Notes: generated from the letters alone by a model not told the origin. A stretch of 64,000 bases of DNA from Gaetbulibacter sp. S0825 (GCF_011777505.1 NZ_JAATJT010000001.1:682001-746000), one strand, 5' to 3'. Positions 53,445 through 63,240 are shown, counted from the first letter of the stretch. Translations and numbers: made by a program.

Positions 53445-54689
53445 ATGCAGAAAATTGAATTAATGGCTCCTGCTGGGAATTTCGAATCACTTCAAGCTGC
53501 TTTAGATAATGGCGCAGATTCAGTTTATTTTGGAGTTGAACAATTAAACATGAGAGCTCGAGCTTCTATTAACTTTACTTTAGATGATTTACAAGAAATT
53601 TCTCGACGTTGTAAAGAAAAAGATGTTCGTACTTACCTAACTCTAAATACTATTATTTACGACCACGACCTTTCTATTGTAAAAACACTTATTAAAAAAG
53701 CTAAAGAAGCCGATATTACGGCAGTCATTGCTATGGACCAAGCAGTTATTGCTTCTGCTAGAGAAGTTGGAATGGAAGTACATATTTCTACTCAAATAAA
53801 TATCACGAATGTTGAAACGGTTAAGTTTTACGCCATTTTTGCTGATACTATGGTGTTAAGTAGAGAGTTAAGCTTAAGTCAAGTAAAAAAGATTACTAAG
53901 CAGATTGAAAAGGACCAAATAAAAGGTCCTTCAGGAAAATTAGTTGAAATAGAGATTTTTGGCCATGGAGCGTTATGTATGGCAGTTTCTGGCAAATGCT
54001 ATATGAGTTTACATTCACATAATTCTTCGGCTAATAGAGGTGCTTGCAAACAAAATTGTAGAAAGAAGTATACAGTTATCGATCAAGAAACTGGGTTTGA
54101 AATGGAGCTGGACAACGAATATATTATGTCTCCTAAAGATTTGTGTACTATCGATTTTCTTGATCAAGTTGCAGATGCTGGGATTAAGGTATTAAAAATT
54201 GAAGGAAGAGGAAGAGCGCCTGAGTATGTCGCTAAGGTTATTAAGTGTTATCGTGAAGCTATTGATAGTCTAGAAAATGGCACTTACAATAAAAATGAAG
54301 TAATTATCTGGATGCAGGAATTAGAAAAAGTATATAATCGAGGTTTCTGGAATGGCTATTATTTAGGTCAAAAACTTGGTGAATGGAGTAAAGGTTCAGG
54401 ATCGCACGCAACGCAAAAAAAGGTGTATATAGGTAAAGGAGTGCATTATTTCCCAAAAGCAAATGTTGGAGAATTTAAAATCGAGGCCTACGATTTATGC
54501 ATTGGCGATACTATATTAGTCACAGGACCAACCACAGGAGCAAAAGAAATTAAGGTAAAAGAAATGTTGGTGAATGATGAGAAGTTAAATAAGGGCTCAA
54601 AAGACGATTCGATAACTATCCCATTAAATTTTAGAATCAGACCTTCAGATAAATTATACAAAATCGTAGAACATAAAGTTGAAGCCTAA
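53445..54689 (+). CDS. trhP: U32 family tRNA hydroxylation protein TrhP
   Basis: A 414-residue U32 protein. IELMAPAGNFESLQAALDNG at the N-terminus and the family signature EIEIFGHGALCMAVSGKCY, followed by SSANRGACKQNCRKKY, supply conserved cysteines for an iron-sulfur centre. In E. coli the U32 member TrhP (YegQ) carries out prephenate-dependent hydroxylation of tRNA U34 and needs Fe-S biogenesis. It lies 10 bases after trhO and overlaps a ferredoxin gene by one base, which supports an Fe-S role. Other U32 proteins act elsewhere, so the name is a good but not certain choice. Confidence 0.75.
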   Translation: MQKIELMAPAGNFESLQAALDNGADSVYFGVEQLNMRARASINFTLDDLQEISRRCKEKDVRTYLTLNTIIYDHDLSIVKTLIKKAKEADITAVIAMDQAVIASAREVGMEVHISTQINITNVETVKFYAIFADTMVLSRELSLSQVKKITKQIEKDQIKGPSGKLVEIEIFGHGALCMAVSGKCYMSLHSHNSSANRGACKQNCRKKYTVIDQETGFEMELDNEYIMSPKDLCTIDFLDQVADAGIKVLKIEGRGRAPEYVAKVIKCYREAIDSLENGTYNKNEVIIWMQELEKVYNRGFWNGYYLGQKLGEWSKGSGSHATQKKVYIGKGVHYFPKANVGEFKIEAYDLCIGDTILVTGPTTGAKEIKVKEMLVNDEKLNKGSKDDSITIPLNFRIRPSDKLYKIVEHKVEA

Positions 54690-54919
54690 TGGTAGTTGTA
54701 ACACTACAACGAAACAAATGTATTGGTTGTAATTATTGTGTGGAGTTGGCTCCAGATCAATTTAGAATGTCAAAAAAAGACGGTAAATCAGTGCTATTAC
54801 ACAGCAAAGACAAAAAAGGGTTTTTTACATTAAAATCAAACAATCATCTAATTTTTGATTATTGTGAAAAAGCTGCAAAAGCATGTCCTGTTAATATAAT
54901 AACGGTTAAGGATATCTAA
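54689..54919 (+). CDS. Small 4Fe-4S ferredoxin
   Basis: A 76-residue protein with C11-x2-C14-x2-C17 (KCIGCNYC) and a fourth ligand C66 followed by Pro, a single-cluster 4Fe-4S ferredoxin of the Fer4_13/15 type with an insert of about 40 residues. Cys59 is a spare. Its ATG overlaps the TrhP stop by one base, so it is co-translated and is the obvious electron donor candidate for TrhP. This partnership is inferred from context. Confidence 0.85.
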   Translation: MVVVTLQRNKCIGCNYCVELAPDQFRMSKKDGKSVLLHSKDKKGFFTLKSNNHLIFDYCEKAAKACPVNIITVKDI

Positions 54920-54988
54920 TTTCACTTAGCTTTTTAAAGTCTATATAATAATCTTATCTTTACCTCTTTAAAAGATTTATGAACTTTC

Positions 54989-55016
54989 TTCAGAGAATAG
55001 TTAGTATTCTTCTGAA
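54989..55016 (+). promoter_or_regulatory. Leader hairpin upstream of ricT
   Basis: TTCAGAGAATA and TATTCTTCTGAA pair over 11 bases with one bulged T around a five-base loop. It ends 17 bases before the ATG at 55034, close enough to influence translation. A TATCTTTA at 54955-54962 is a one-mismatch -7 box. Confidence 0.45.
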
Positions 55017-55033
55017 TCAATATATAAAAACAT

Positions 55034-56194
55034 ATGGCTTGTAACAGTTGCTCAACTGGTAAAGACGGTCAGCCTAAAGGATGCAAGAACAATGGGACTT
55101 GCGGTACAGATAGTTGTAATAAGCTAACTGTTTTTGACTGGCTTTCAAACATGTCGCTTCCTAACGGAGAAAAACCCTTTGATTGGGTTGAAGTACGTTT
55201 TAAAAACGGACGAAAACATTATTATAAAAACGCCGAAAACTTATCGCTTAGCATTGGAGATATTGTTGCTACGCAAGCGCAAGCTGGACACGACATTGGT
55301 ATGGTGACTCTTGCAGGCGAATTGGTTCGCGTGCAAATGAAACGTAAAAACATTAGCGAAACTCCTGAAGAAGTTTTAAAAATATACAGAAAAGCCTCTC
55401 AGAGAGATATTGATATTTGGCAAAAAGCTCGCGATAAGGAAGAAGCAATGAAAGTTAAGGCACGCCAATTTGCAATAGACCTTAAGCTACAAATGAAAAT
55501 TTCAGACATCGAATACCAAGGCGATGCAAGTAAGGCAACGTTTTATTACACAGCCGAAGAACGTGTTGATTTTAGAGAACTTATCAAGGTATTTGCTAAA
55601 GAGTTTCGTACTAGAATAGAAATGAAACAAGTCGGTTTCCGTCAGGAAGCAGCAAGACTTGGAGGAATTGGCTCCTGTGGAAGAGAATTGTGCTGCTCCA
55701 CTTGGTTAACCGATTTTCGTTCGGTAAGTACATCTTCTGCAAGATATCAGCAATTATCTTTAAACCCTCAAAAGCTAGCTGGACAATGTGGAAAGCTAAA
55801 ATGTTGTTTGAATTATGAATTAGATTCGTATTTAGATGCTTTAAAAAGTTTTCCTAAAACTGAAATTAAACTTCAAACAGAAAAAGGTGTTGGGGTTTGC
55901 CAGAAAACGGATATTTTTAAAGGTCATATGTGGTATGCTTATGAAGGTGAATGGATGAATTGGCATAAACTTACTACCGAACAAGCTAACGAAATAATAG
56001 AAATTAATTCTAAAAAGAAAAAAGTTGCTAGCCTTGAAGAATATGCGCTAGATTTGGTAGAGGACACTAAAACAGATTTTGAAAACGTTGTAGGACAAGA
56101 TAGTTTAACACGCTTCGATAGTCCAAAACGCTCAAAAAAACGTAGAAATAATAGGAACAGAAACAAAAGAAGACCAAAAAACAATGCGAAATAA
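55034..56194 (+). CDS. ricT: PSP1-domain protein RicT (YaaT)
   Basis: A 386-residue protein of the RicT/YaaT family. It has a short cysteine-rich N-terminus (MACNSCSTGKDG, six Cys within 40 residues), then the PSP1 domain with GSCGRELCCSTWLTDF and CGKLKCCLNYELD, and a basic tail ending KRSKKRRNNRNRNKRRPKN. In Bacillus RicT forms an Fe-S-binding complex (with RicA and RicF) that directs RNase Y; the partners are not seen here. The extra N-terminal Cys cluster is a Bacteroidota feature as far as I recall. It overlaps gldH by 11 bases. Confidence 0.88.
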   Translation: MACNSCSTGKDGQPKGCKNNGTCGTDSCNKLTVFDWLSNMSLPNGEKPFDWVEVRFKNGRKHYYKNAENLSLSIGDIVATQAQAGHDIGMVTLAGELVRVQMKRKNISETPEEVLKIYRKASQRDIDIWQKARDKEEAMKVKARQFAIDLKLQMKISDIEYQGDASKATFYYTAEERVDFRELIKVFAKEFRTRIEMKQVGFRQEAARLGGIGSCGRELCCSTWLTDFRSVSTSSARYQQLSLNPQKLAGQCGKLKCCLNYELDSYLDALKSFPKTEIKLQTEKGVGVCQKTDIFKGHMWYAYEGEWMNWHKLTTEQANEIIEINSKKKKVASLEEYALDLVEDTKTDFENVVGQDSLTRFDSPKRSKKRRNNRNRNKRRPKNNAK

Positions 56195-56678
56195 ATTTTG
56201 TGGACTTTTGGTAATCCTTTGTATTGGGATTACTGCTTGTGATTCTAATCGCGTTTTTGACGAATATAAATCGGTTCCAAACCAATGGCATAAAGACTCC
56301 ATAGTTGAGTTTTATATAACACCACCAGATTCGTTAAAACCTTACGATTTATTTGTAAACCTTAGAAACACGAGCGATTATAAATACAGCAATTTATTTT
56401 TAATTGTTGAGATGAATTTTCCAAACGGAAAAAGAGTAACAGATACTTTAGAGTACGAGATGACAAAACCAAATGGGGAGTTTTTAGGAACAGGATTTTC
56501 TGATGTAAAAGAAAACAAACTTTGGTACAAGGAAGGTGTAGTGTTTGAAGAGTCTGGAGATTATCTAGTTAAAATTCAACATGCAATGCGTGAAAACGGA
56601 CAAATTAAAGGCGTTGAAAACCTTGAAGGCATAACAGATATTGGATTTAGAATAGAAACACCCCAAAACAATAATTAA
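56184..56678 (+). CDS. gldH: Gliding motility lipoprotein GldH
   Basis: A 164-residue lipoprotein: signal peptide and lipobox ITAC with Cys19, then DSNRVFDEYKSVPNQWHKDS, LFVNLRNTSDYKYSNLFLI and RETPQ-like end, all matching GldH. It is required for gliding and type IX secretion in Flavobacterium, with an unclear biochemical role. It starts inside the 3' end of ricT and is followed three bases later by the PBP1a gene, the usual flavobacterial order. Confidence 0.88.
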   Translation: MRNKFCGLLVILCIGITACDSNRVFDEYKSVPNQWHKDSIVEFYITPPDSLKPYDLFVNLRNTSDYKYSNLFLIVEMNFPNGKRVTDTLEYEMTKPNGEFLGTGFSDVKENKLWYKEGVVFEESGDYLVKIQHAMRENGQIKGVENLEGITDIGFRIETPQNNN

Positions 56679-56681
56679 TAC

Positions 56682-59027
56682 ATGGCTACAAAAAAGAAAA
56701 CAGAAAGTGTAAACAACTTTTCAAAATATATTCGTTGGTTCTGGATACTATTTGGAGCTGGAATACTTTGTTTTTTCCTTGTTTTTCAATTAGCAGCTTG
56801 GGGCTTTTTTGGTGAAATGCCAGATCACACGCAATTGGAAAACCCAAACACTAATTTAGCTGGCGAAATCATTTCGCATGATGGTGAAACACTAGGGAAG
56901 TTCTATTTAAGTGATAACAGAACACCAGTTGGTTATGATGAGTTGCCACAACACTTAGTGGATGCTTTAATAGCCACTGAGGATGCTAGATATCATAAAC
57001 ATGCAGGCATAGATGCTCGTGGTACTGTTAGAGCATTTGCTTATTTAGGTAGAAAAGGAGGGGCTAGTACTATTTCTCAGCAATTAGCTCGTCAATTATT
57101 TATTGGAGTTAGAGACAAAGAGAGTACTACTAGTGCAATTTTTCAAAAAATTCAAGAATGGGTTCTCGCCATTCGTTTAGAACGCCAATATACTAAGGAA
57201 GAGATTATTGCTCAATATTTCAACATTTATGATTTTGGAAACTTTGGAGACGGTATTCGTAGTGCGGCTAGTATTTATTTTGATAAAAAGCCAATGGATT
57301 TGGACATTAAAGAATCTGCTATGTTGGTTGGGATGTTTAAAAATTCATCATTATATAATCCTAGGGAGCACAGAAACCCAGAAGGCACAAAGAATAGACG
57401 AAATGTTGTATTGGCACAAATGGCAAAATACGGATACATTACGCAAGAAGTTAAAGATTCATTACAGCAAACAGAGTTAGATTTAAAATTCACACCGCAA
57501 TCTCATGATGTTGGTACAGCAACCTACTTTAGAGCATATTTGCAAGAAGAATTAAAAAAATGGGTGAACGACCCAAAAAACACAAAACCAGATGGCACCA
57601 AGTATAGCATCTACAAAGATGGTTTAAAATTTTATACAACTATAGACTCTAGAATGCAAAAATATGCTGAAGAAGCTGTTGCACAACACATGCCAAGGTT
57701 ACAAGCAGAATTTTTTCATCAAAATACACCACAACGAAATAGAACAGCTCCTTTTTTAGACCTTACTCGTGGAGCCATAGATACGTTAATGCGTACTTCT
57801 ATTAAACGATCTGAGCGTTGGAGACATATGAAATATGACCTCAAAAAACCTGAGGAGGAAATTTATAAGTCGTTTGAAGAACCTACCGAAATGAGCATTT
57901 TTTCATGGAAAGAAGGTAAATATGCCGAGATAGATACAGTAATGACGCCAATGGATTCCATGCGTTATTACAAACACTTTTTACGCCCAGGAATGATGTC
58001 TATGGAACCACAAACAGGACATGTTAGAGCTTGGGTTGGTGGGATGAATTATCGTCATTTTAAGTACGATATGGTAAAACAAGGAAAGCGTCAAATAGGG
58101 TCAACGTTTAAGCCTTTTGTATATGCCGCAGCGATAGATCAGTTGCGTTTATCACCTTGCGACACATTGCCTAGATCACAAATAACCATAGAGGCTAACA
58201 AGTATGGGAATCCAGAACCATGGACACCTAGAAATGATAATGGTGATTATTCGGGGTATTTAAACCTTAAACAATCTTTAGCTAATTCTGTAAACACAGT
58301 TACCGCTAGATTAATGAATGATATTGGGCCACAACCAGTAGTAGATTTAGCGAAAAGTTTAGGGATTGAACAAGATATTTTACCAGTACCATCAATAGCA
58401 CTAGGAACACCAGATTTAAGTGTATACGAAATGGTAGCAGCCTATTCTGCTTTTGCCAATAAAGGTGTCTATACAAAACCAGTAGTGTTAACCAGAATAG
58501 AAGACAAAAACGGAACGGTATTATTTCAATTTACTCCAGAAACAAAAGATGTATTGAGTGAAGAGGTTGCTTACGTAACAGTGAATTTAATGGAAGGAGT
58601 AACACAAGGAGGCTCAGGGACTCGACTTAGACATACTTATGGTACGGATCCTGCTTATAAAGAAATTATTACAGGCTATCCTTATGAGTTTGATAACCCT
58701 ATTGCAGGTAAAACAGGAACCACGCAAAACCAAAGTGATGGATGGTTTATGGGAATGGTACCAAACTTAGTCACAGGTGTTTGGGTAGGTGCAGAAGATC
58801 GTGCAGCACATTTTGCTAGTATTAATTATGGACAAGGTGCAGCAATGGCTTTACCAATTTGGGCATTGTACATGAAAAGCTGTTATGCTGATGAGACATT
58901 AAATGTCTCCAAAGAAGCCTTTGAAAAACCAGAGGAGTTATCCATTATTATAGATTGCGATGAATTTAAAGATAATGCAAAGCAATCTAAGAAAGGCAAG
59001 CTCGATGACCCAGAAATAGATTTTTAA
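56682..59027 (+). CDS. Class A penicillin-binding protein (PBP1a)
   Basis: A 781-residue bifunctional peptidoglycan synthase anchored by one N-terminal helix (residues 20-45). The GT51 domain has ATEDARYHKHAGIDARG and GGASTISQQLARQLF; the transpeptidase domain has the catalytic STFK in GSTFKPFVYA, SLANSVN and KTGTT. It polymerises and crosslinks glycan strands in the periplasm. The last residues overlap the opposing acetoacetyl-CoA synthetase gene by four bases. Confidence 0.95.
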   Translation: MATKKKTESVNNFSKYIRWFWILFGAGILCFFLVFQLAAWGFFGEMPDHTQLENPNTNLAGEIISHDGETLGKFYLSDNRTPVGYDELPQHLVDALIATEDARYHKHAGIDARGTVRAFAYLGRKGGASTISQQLARQLFIGVRDKESTTSAIFQKIQEWVLAIRLERQYTKEEIIAQYFNIYDFGNFGDGIRSAASIYFDKKPMDLDIKESAMLVGMFKNSSLYNPREHRNPEGTKNRRNVVLAQMAKYGYITQEVKDSLQQTELDLKFTPQSHDVGTATYFRAYLQEELKKWVNDPKNTKPDGTKYSIYKDGLKFYTTIDSRMQKYAEEAVAQHMPRLQAEFFHQNTPQRNRTAPFLDLTRGAIDTLMRTSIKRSERWRHMKYDLKKPEEEIYKSFEEPTEMSIFSWKEGKYAEIDTVMTPMDSMRYYKHFLRPGMMSMEPQTGHVRAWVGGMNYRHFKYDMVKQGKRQIGSTFKPFVYAAAIDQLRLSPCDTLPRSQITIEANKYGNPEPWTPRNDNGDYSGYLNLKQSLANSVNTVTARLMNDIGPQPVVDLAKSLGIEQDILPVPSIALGTPDLSVYEMVAAYSAFANKGVYTKPVVLTRIEDKNGTVLFQFTPETKDVLSEEVAYVTVNLMEGVTQGGSGTRLRHTYGTDPAYKEIITGYPYEFDNPIAGKTGTTQNQSDGWFMGMVPNLVTGVWVGAEDRAAHFASINYGQGAAMALPIWALYMKSCYADETLNVSKEAFEKPEELSIIIDCDEFKDNAKQSKKGKLDDPEIDF

Positions 59028-60985
59028 ATACCTTTTTCAAATTCAATAAAAAACTGTACCGATTCGGGATTTCGCATAGAGTCAAAATTAATGGATTTTT
59101 CAAGCGGCATTCCTAAAAGAATTTTCTTAATTGGAGCTTCCATTTTTTTACCACTAATGGTGTACGGAATATCATTAACTTGAATAATCTTATCAGGAAC
59201 ATGTCTTGGTGAATATTCTTTTTTTAGTTGACTATTAATTTGAGTTTTTATGTCATCAGTTAATTTGTCATTGTTTCTCATTTTTACAAATAATGGCATA
59301 TAGTGCTTGCCTTCATCAAGCTCTAGATTTACAATGAGTGAATCTTCAACAGATTTAATTTTGTTTACAGCCCTATAAATTTCACTTGTTCCAATTCTTA
59401 TGCCATGTCTATTTAATGTTGCATCGCTTCTTCCATAGATAATTAATCCGTTAGTTTTTGAATTGATTTTAATAAAATCACCATGACGCCATTTATCAGG
59501 ATAGTGTTCAAAATAACTAGCTTTATAGCGTTTGTTATTTCTGTCGTTCCAAAAGTAGATTGGCATTGAAGGCATTGGTTTATCAATCACCATTTCCCCT
59601 AATTCATCTTCAACAGGGTTTCCGTTATCATTATAGGCATATAATGACACGCCTAATGCCCTACATTGAATTTCACCAGAATGTACGGCATATTCAGGCA
59701 ATCCTCCAACAAAAGCAGTACAAACATCTGTGCCTCCAGCCATAGAACATAGCCATACATCTTCTTTTATATTAGAATATACATAGTCAAAAGCTTCAGG
59801 TGGTAGAGGTGCTCCTGTTGAGCTAATTGACCTTATTGAAGTTAAATCAAACGCTGATTTTGGCAACAGTCCTTTTTTCATACAAGCCACTAAATAAGGT
59901 GCACTAGTACCAAAATGGTCAATTTTCACATCTTCAGAAAACTGCCAAAGTTTATTAAAATTTGGAAAGGTTGGACTGCCATCATATAAAACAATAGACG
60001 CTCCCATTAAAAATGCTGCTTGCACAAAATTCCACATCATCCATCCAGTAGTAGAGAACCAAAAGAAGCGTTCACCTTCATGGACGTCATTATGAAATGC
60101 CATATACTTTAAGTGCTCCAAAAGAATGCCTCCATGTGAGTGCACAATAGCCTTTGGCAGTCCTGTTGTTCCTGACGAATACAAAACCCAAATAGGGTGA
60201 TTAAAGGCAACTGGCTCGAAAGTCAATTCACCACTAACCGTGTTAAAAACATGGTTGATATTTTCGTAATGCTTAGGAAAATTATCAAGCGCATTTGCAT
60301 TGAGGTAAGGCAATACCAACACTTTTTTAAGAGTAGGCAATGCATCTACAATTGCGTTTACAATGTTAGATTTATCATAAGGCTTACCGTTGTATTGATA
60401 ACCATCAACAGTAATAAGTACTTTAGGCTCTATTTGTGCAAATCTGTCTACTACACTTTCTGAACCAAAATCTGGAGAGGTACTGGACCAAATAGCACCA
60501 ATAGAATTTACAGCTAAAAATGCTATGGTGGCCTCTGGGATGTTAGGCAAAAAAGCGACTACACGATCACCTTTTATAACACCAATAGACTTAAAATATG
60601 TTGCAAGTGATGCCACTTTTGTTTTAAGCTCTAACCAAGAGATTTCCTGATTAATACCAGATTCATTTCCAAAAATAATGGCTGTTTTGTTGTCTTTGGC
60701 TTTTTTAAATAGATGTTCGGCGTAATTTATTGTGGCGCCTTCAAACCATTTACAATTAGGCATTTCGAGCGATGAAAGTACTTTTGTGTAAGGTTGGTGC
60801 GATGTAACTTTAAAGTAATGCCAGATGCTTTCCCAAAAATCTTCAATTTCCGTGACTGACCATTGCCATAGTTCTTGATAGTTTTTAAATTCTAAACCTT
60901 TATTAGTAAAAAGCCATTGCTTGTAAGCATGCAAATGACTATTTTCTTTTAATTGTTTGCTGCCTTCCCAAAGTTTTTTGCTCAT
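59024..60985 (-). CDS. Acetoacetyl-CoA synthetase
   Basis: A 653-residue adenylate-forming enzyme. The N-terminal cap region (WEGSKQLKENSHLHAYKQWL) and the P-loop WVLYSSGTTGLPKAIVHSHG are present, with RFFWFSTTGWMMWNF and the C-terminal hinge RHGIRIGTSEIYRAVNKI. The conserved C-terminal lysine lies in ISGKKMEAPIKKILLG. Length and motif spread fit acetoacetyl-CoA synthetases better than acetyl-CoA synthetases. It activates acetoacetate for lipid or ketone use. It is isolated, with a 379-base gap upstream. Confidence 0.9.
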   Translation of the reverse strand: MSKKLWEGSKQLKENSHLHAYKQWLFTNKGLEFKNYQELWQWSVTEIEDFWESIWHYFKVTSHQPYTKVLSSLEMPNCKWFEGATINYAEHLFKKAKDNKTAIIFGNESGINQEISWLELKTKVASLATYFKSIGVIKGDRVVAFLPNIPEATIAFLAVNSIGAIWSSTSPDFGSESVVDRFAQIEPKVLITVDGYQYNGKPYDKSNIVNAIVDALPTLKKVLVLPYLNANALDNFPKHYENINHVFNTVSGELTFEPVAFNHPIWVLYSSGTTGLPKAIVHSHGGILLEHLKYMAFHNDVHEGERFFWFSTTGWMMWNFVQAAFLMGASIVLYDGSPTFPNFNKLWQFSEDVKIDHFGTSAPYLVACMKKGLLPKSAFDLTSIRSISSTGAPLPPEAFDYVYSNIKEDVWLCSMAGGTDVCTAFVGGLPEYAVHSGEIQCRALGVSLYAYNDNGNPVEDELGEMVIDKPMPSMPIYFWNDRNNKRYKASYFEHYPDKWRHGDFIKINSKTNGLIIYGRSDATLNRHGIRIGTSEIYRAVNKIKSVEDSLIVNLELDEGKHYMPLFVKMRNNDKLTDDIKTQINSQLKKEYSPRHVPDKIIQVNDIPYTISGKKMEAPIKKILLGMPLEKSINFDSMRNPESVQFFIEFEKGI

Positions 60986-61364
60986 TACTAACTACTTTTT
61001 TAGAATATTCATCAAAGATAATGTTATAGAATCAAATAAATAAACTGAGTGTACAATTTTGATTTGCTTTATAAATGTTTGATAAATTTACTTTGAAACG
61101 AATCAAATGTTAAAATTTTATGCATTTCATCGATTTAATATGTTTTTAAACGAATTAGTTTAAATATTTGTTTCATATTAGCAGTCCCCAAATAAACCAA
61201 ATTAAAATAACAGATTTGCCCCAAATCTACCATGAATTTAGCTTATGAATTTAGCCCCAAATCTACCAGAACCTACTTATAGATTTAAGAACATTTTTAC
61301 GAGCATTCAAAACACAAAAAGACTCCTTAGGAGTCTTTTGCGTTTAGTAAAAAAATTGTTCATG
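60986..61364. other. Intergenic region with short direct repeats
   Basis: 379 bases with no convincing ORF. GCCCCAAATCTACCA occurs at 61218-61232 and 61254-61268 (36 bases apart), and ATGAATTTAGC at 61232-61242 and 61245-61255. The first copy overlaps AGATTTG CCC CAAATCT (61212-61228), an inverted repeat. A terminator lies at 61316-61339. Confidence 0.6.
61316..61339 (-). terminator. Bidirectional terminator at the ABC gene end
   Basis: GACTCC and GGAGTC (61321-61326 and 61330-61335) pair over a three-base loop, flanked by A run on the left and T run on the right. It lies 26 bases beyond the stop of the ABC ATPase gene. Confidence 0.8.
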
Positions 61365-63056
61365 CTATAATCCTTTTGGGATAGCGTCTATAAGTGTTTT
61401 TGTATATTTTTCCTTAGGATTGGCATAGATACTATCTGCCTCTCCAAGTTCTTCTATGTTGCCTTGATTCATCACAAGAAGCTGGTCACTCATATATTTT
61501 ACAACTGCTAAATCGTGTGATATAAAGATGTAAGTAAAGCCAAAGTTATCTTTTAGTTCGTTCAATAAATTTAATACTTGTGCTTGTACCGAAATATCTA
61601 ATGCCGAAACAGATTCGTCACAAACAATAAGCTTTGGTTGTAAGGCTATGGTCCTAGCTATACCAATTCGTTGTCGTTGACCACCAGAAAATTCATGAGG
61701 ATATCTGTTAAAATATTCGGCAGATAAACCAACACGTTCTAAAAGCTCTAAAGCTTTTTCTTTCCGTCCTTTTGAAGAGTTATACAAACCATGAACTTTC
61801 ATAGGCTCCATAATGGCATTTCCTATGGAAATTCTTGGGTTTAATGATGCATAAGGATCTTGAAAAATAATTTGAATATCTTTTCTAAGCGTTCTTAATT
61901 CTTTTTTCGAAAGCTTTGTTATATCTATTCCTTTGTATAAAATACTACCAGCACTTATTTTATGTAACTGCAAAATGGCATTTCCTAAGGTAGATTTTCC
62001 ACAACCAGATTCTCCAACAAGACCAAGTGTTTCACCTTCATAAACTTTAAAGCTCACATCATTAACAGCTTTAAATACTGATGACTTACCAAAAAACCCA
62101 TGATTAGTTAGATATTCTTTACTAACATTTTTAATCTCTAGTATTGGAGGTTTCGAGTATAATGCTTCGTGTTTTTGTACTCTTTCTTGAGATGAGACAA
62201 CAGTATCTAAAATGTTGTTGTTCATATAATCATCAATTGTAGGAAGTTGTTTTAACCTAACGTTTAAAGACGGTTTGGAGTTAATTAATGCTTTTGTATA
62301 TATATGTTGTGGATTTTTAAAAATAGCTTCTGAAGGTCCTTGTTCAACGATTTCACCTTGATACATTACTAGGACTCTATTTGCTATTTCAGACACCAAA
62401 GACAGATTATGTGAAATAAATATAATGCTCATTTCAAAGATCTTTTGTAAGTCTTTGAGAAGTAAAATAATGTCTTTTTGGACTGTTACATCCAATGCTG
62501 TTGTTGGCTCATCTGCAATTAACAATTTTGGTTTACAAGCAATAGCCATAGCAATCATAACACGTTGTTTTTGGCCGCCAGAAATTTCGTGAGGATACTT
62601 GCTAAAAATAACATTTGGATTTGGAAGTTTTACTTTTTTAAACAGATCCAATACTTCATTTTTAGCTTGATTTTTTGTTAGCTTGGTATGTTTTAATAAC
62701 ACCTCCAATACTTGTTTTCCACACATCATAGAAGGATTTAAAGAACTCATAGGCTCTTGAAAAATCATAGCGATATCATTACCACGTATTGATTCAAAAT
62801 TTTTGTCATCAAGGGTAGTTAAATCTTGATTTTCAAAAACTATTTCACCGTTATCTATGGTGCAATTTTGCTTTGGAAGAAGTCCAGAAATAGCTAAAGA
62901 TGATACCGATTTTCCACTTCCAGATTCTCCTACAATTCCTAATATTTCATTTGTAAATAGGTTATAGGAAATCCCTTTAATGACTTTTGAAACAACAGAA
63001 TTGTTAGTAAACGAAATCTCGAGATTCTTAACAGATAGCAAGTGCTTTTTAACCAT
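61365..63056 (-). CDS. Fused two-domain oligopeptide ABC ATPase (DppD-DppF/YejF type)
   Basis: A 563-residue protein with two complete ATPase domains, equivalent to DppD and DppF joined. Domain 1 has Walker A GESGSGKS, signature ISGGQKQR and H-loop ISHNL; domain 2 has GESGCGKST, FSGGQRQR and ISHDL. The dipeptide-type C-terminal segment (EQGPSEAIFKNPQHIYTKAL and similar in domain 2) supports peptide or nickel import. No permease or binding protein is in the window, so the other subunits are encoded elsewhere or distal. Confidence 0.92.
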   Translation of the reverse strand: MVKKHLLSVKNLEISFTNNSVVSKVIKGISYNLFTNEILGIVGESGSGKSVSSLAISGLLPKQNCTIDNGEIVFENQDLTTLDDKNFESIRGNDIAMIFQEPMSSLNPSMMCGKQVLEVLLKHTKLTKNQAKNEVLDLFKKVKLPNPNVIFSKYPHEISGGQKQRVMIAMAIACKPKLLIADEPTTALDVTVQKDIILLLKDLQKIFEMSIIFISHNLSLVSEIANRVLVMYQGEIVEQGPSEAIFKNPQHIYTKALINSKPSLNVRLKQLPTIDDYMNNNILDTVVSSQERVQKHEALYSKPPILEIKNVSKEYLTNHGFFGKSSVFKAVNDVSFKVYEGETLGLVGESGCGKSTLGNAILQLHKISAGSILYKGIDITKLSKKELRTLRKDIQIIFQDPYASLNPRISIGNAIMEPMKVHGLYNSSKGRKEKALELLERVGLSAEYFNRYPHEFSGGQRQRIGIARTIALQPKLIVCDESVSALDISVQAQVLNLLNELKDNFGFTYIFISHDLAVVKYMSDQLLVMNQGNIEELGEADSIYANPKEKYTKTLIDAIPKGL

Positions 63057-63173
63057 GCTTAAAAGTATAAAAAATAATTGCTTTTAGTTAGTAATTAACA
63101 ATTGATAAGATTTTTCCTCACACATTTTACGGGAAAACCATAAATCTAAAGAAAGTTGAATTTATTTATTAAC

Positions 63174-63240
63174 AAAAGGGATACAATTGTTAAAGAGTTA
63201 CTAAAATTTTACTACTTTCAAAAGAATGTTAATCCCTTTT
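63174..63240 (+). repeat. Long-range inverted repeat in the peptidase leader
   Basis: AAAAGGGAT (63174-63182) and ATCCCTTTT (63232-63240) form perfect nine-base arms 49 bases apart, just before the ATG at 63258. Pairing would place the start codon next to a long closed loop. Confidence 0.4.

Noticed and set aside
61218-61268. Two 15-mers 36 bases apart considered as a CRISPR remnant
   Set aside because: Only two copies, repeat too short, no cas genes in the window.
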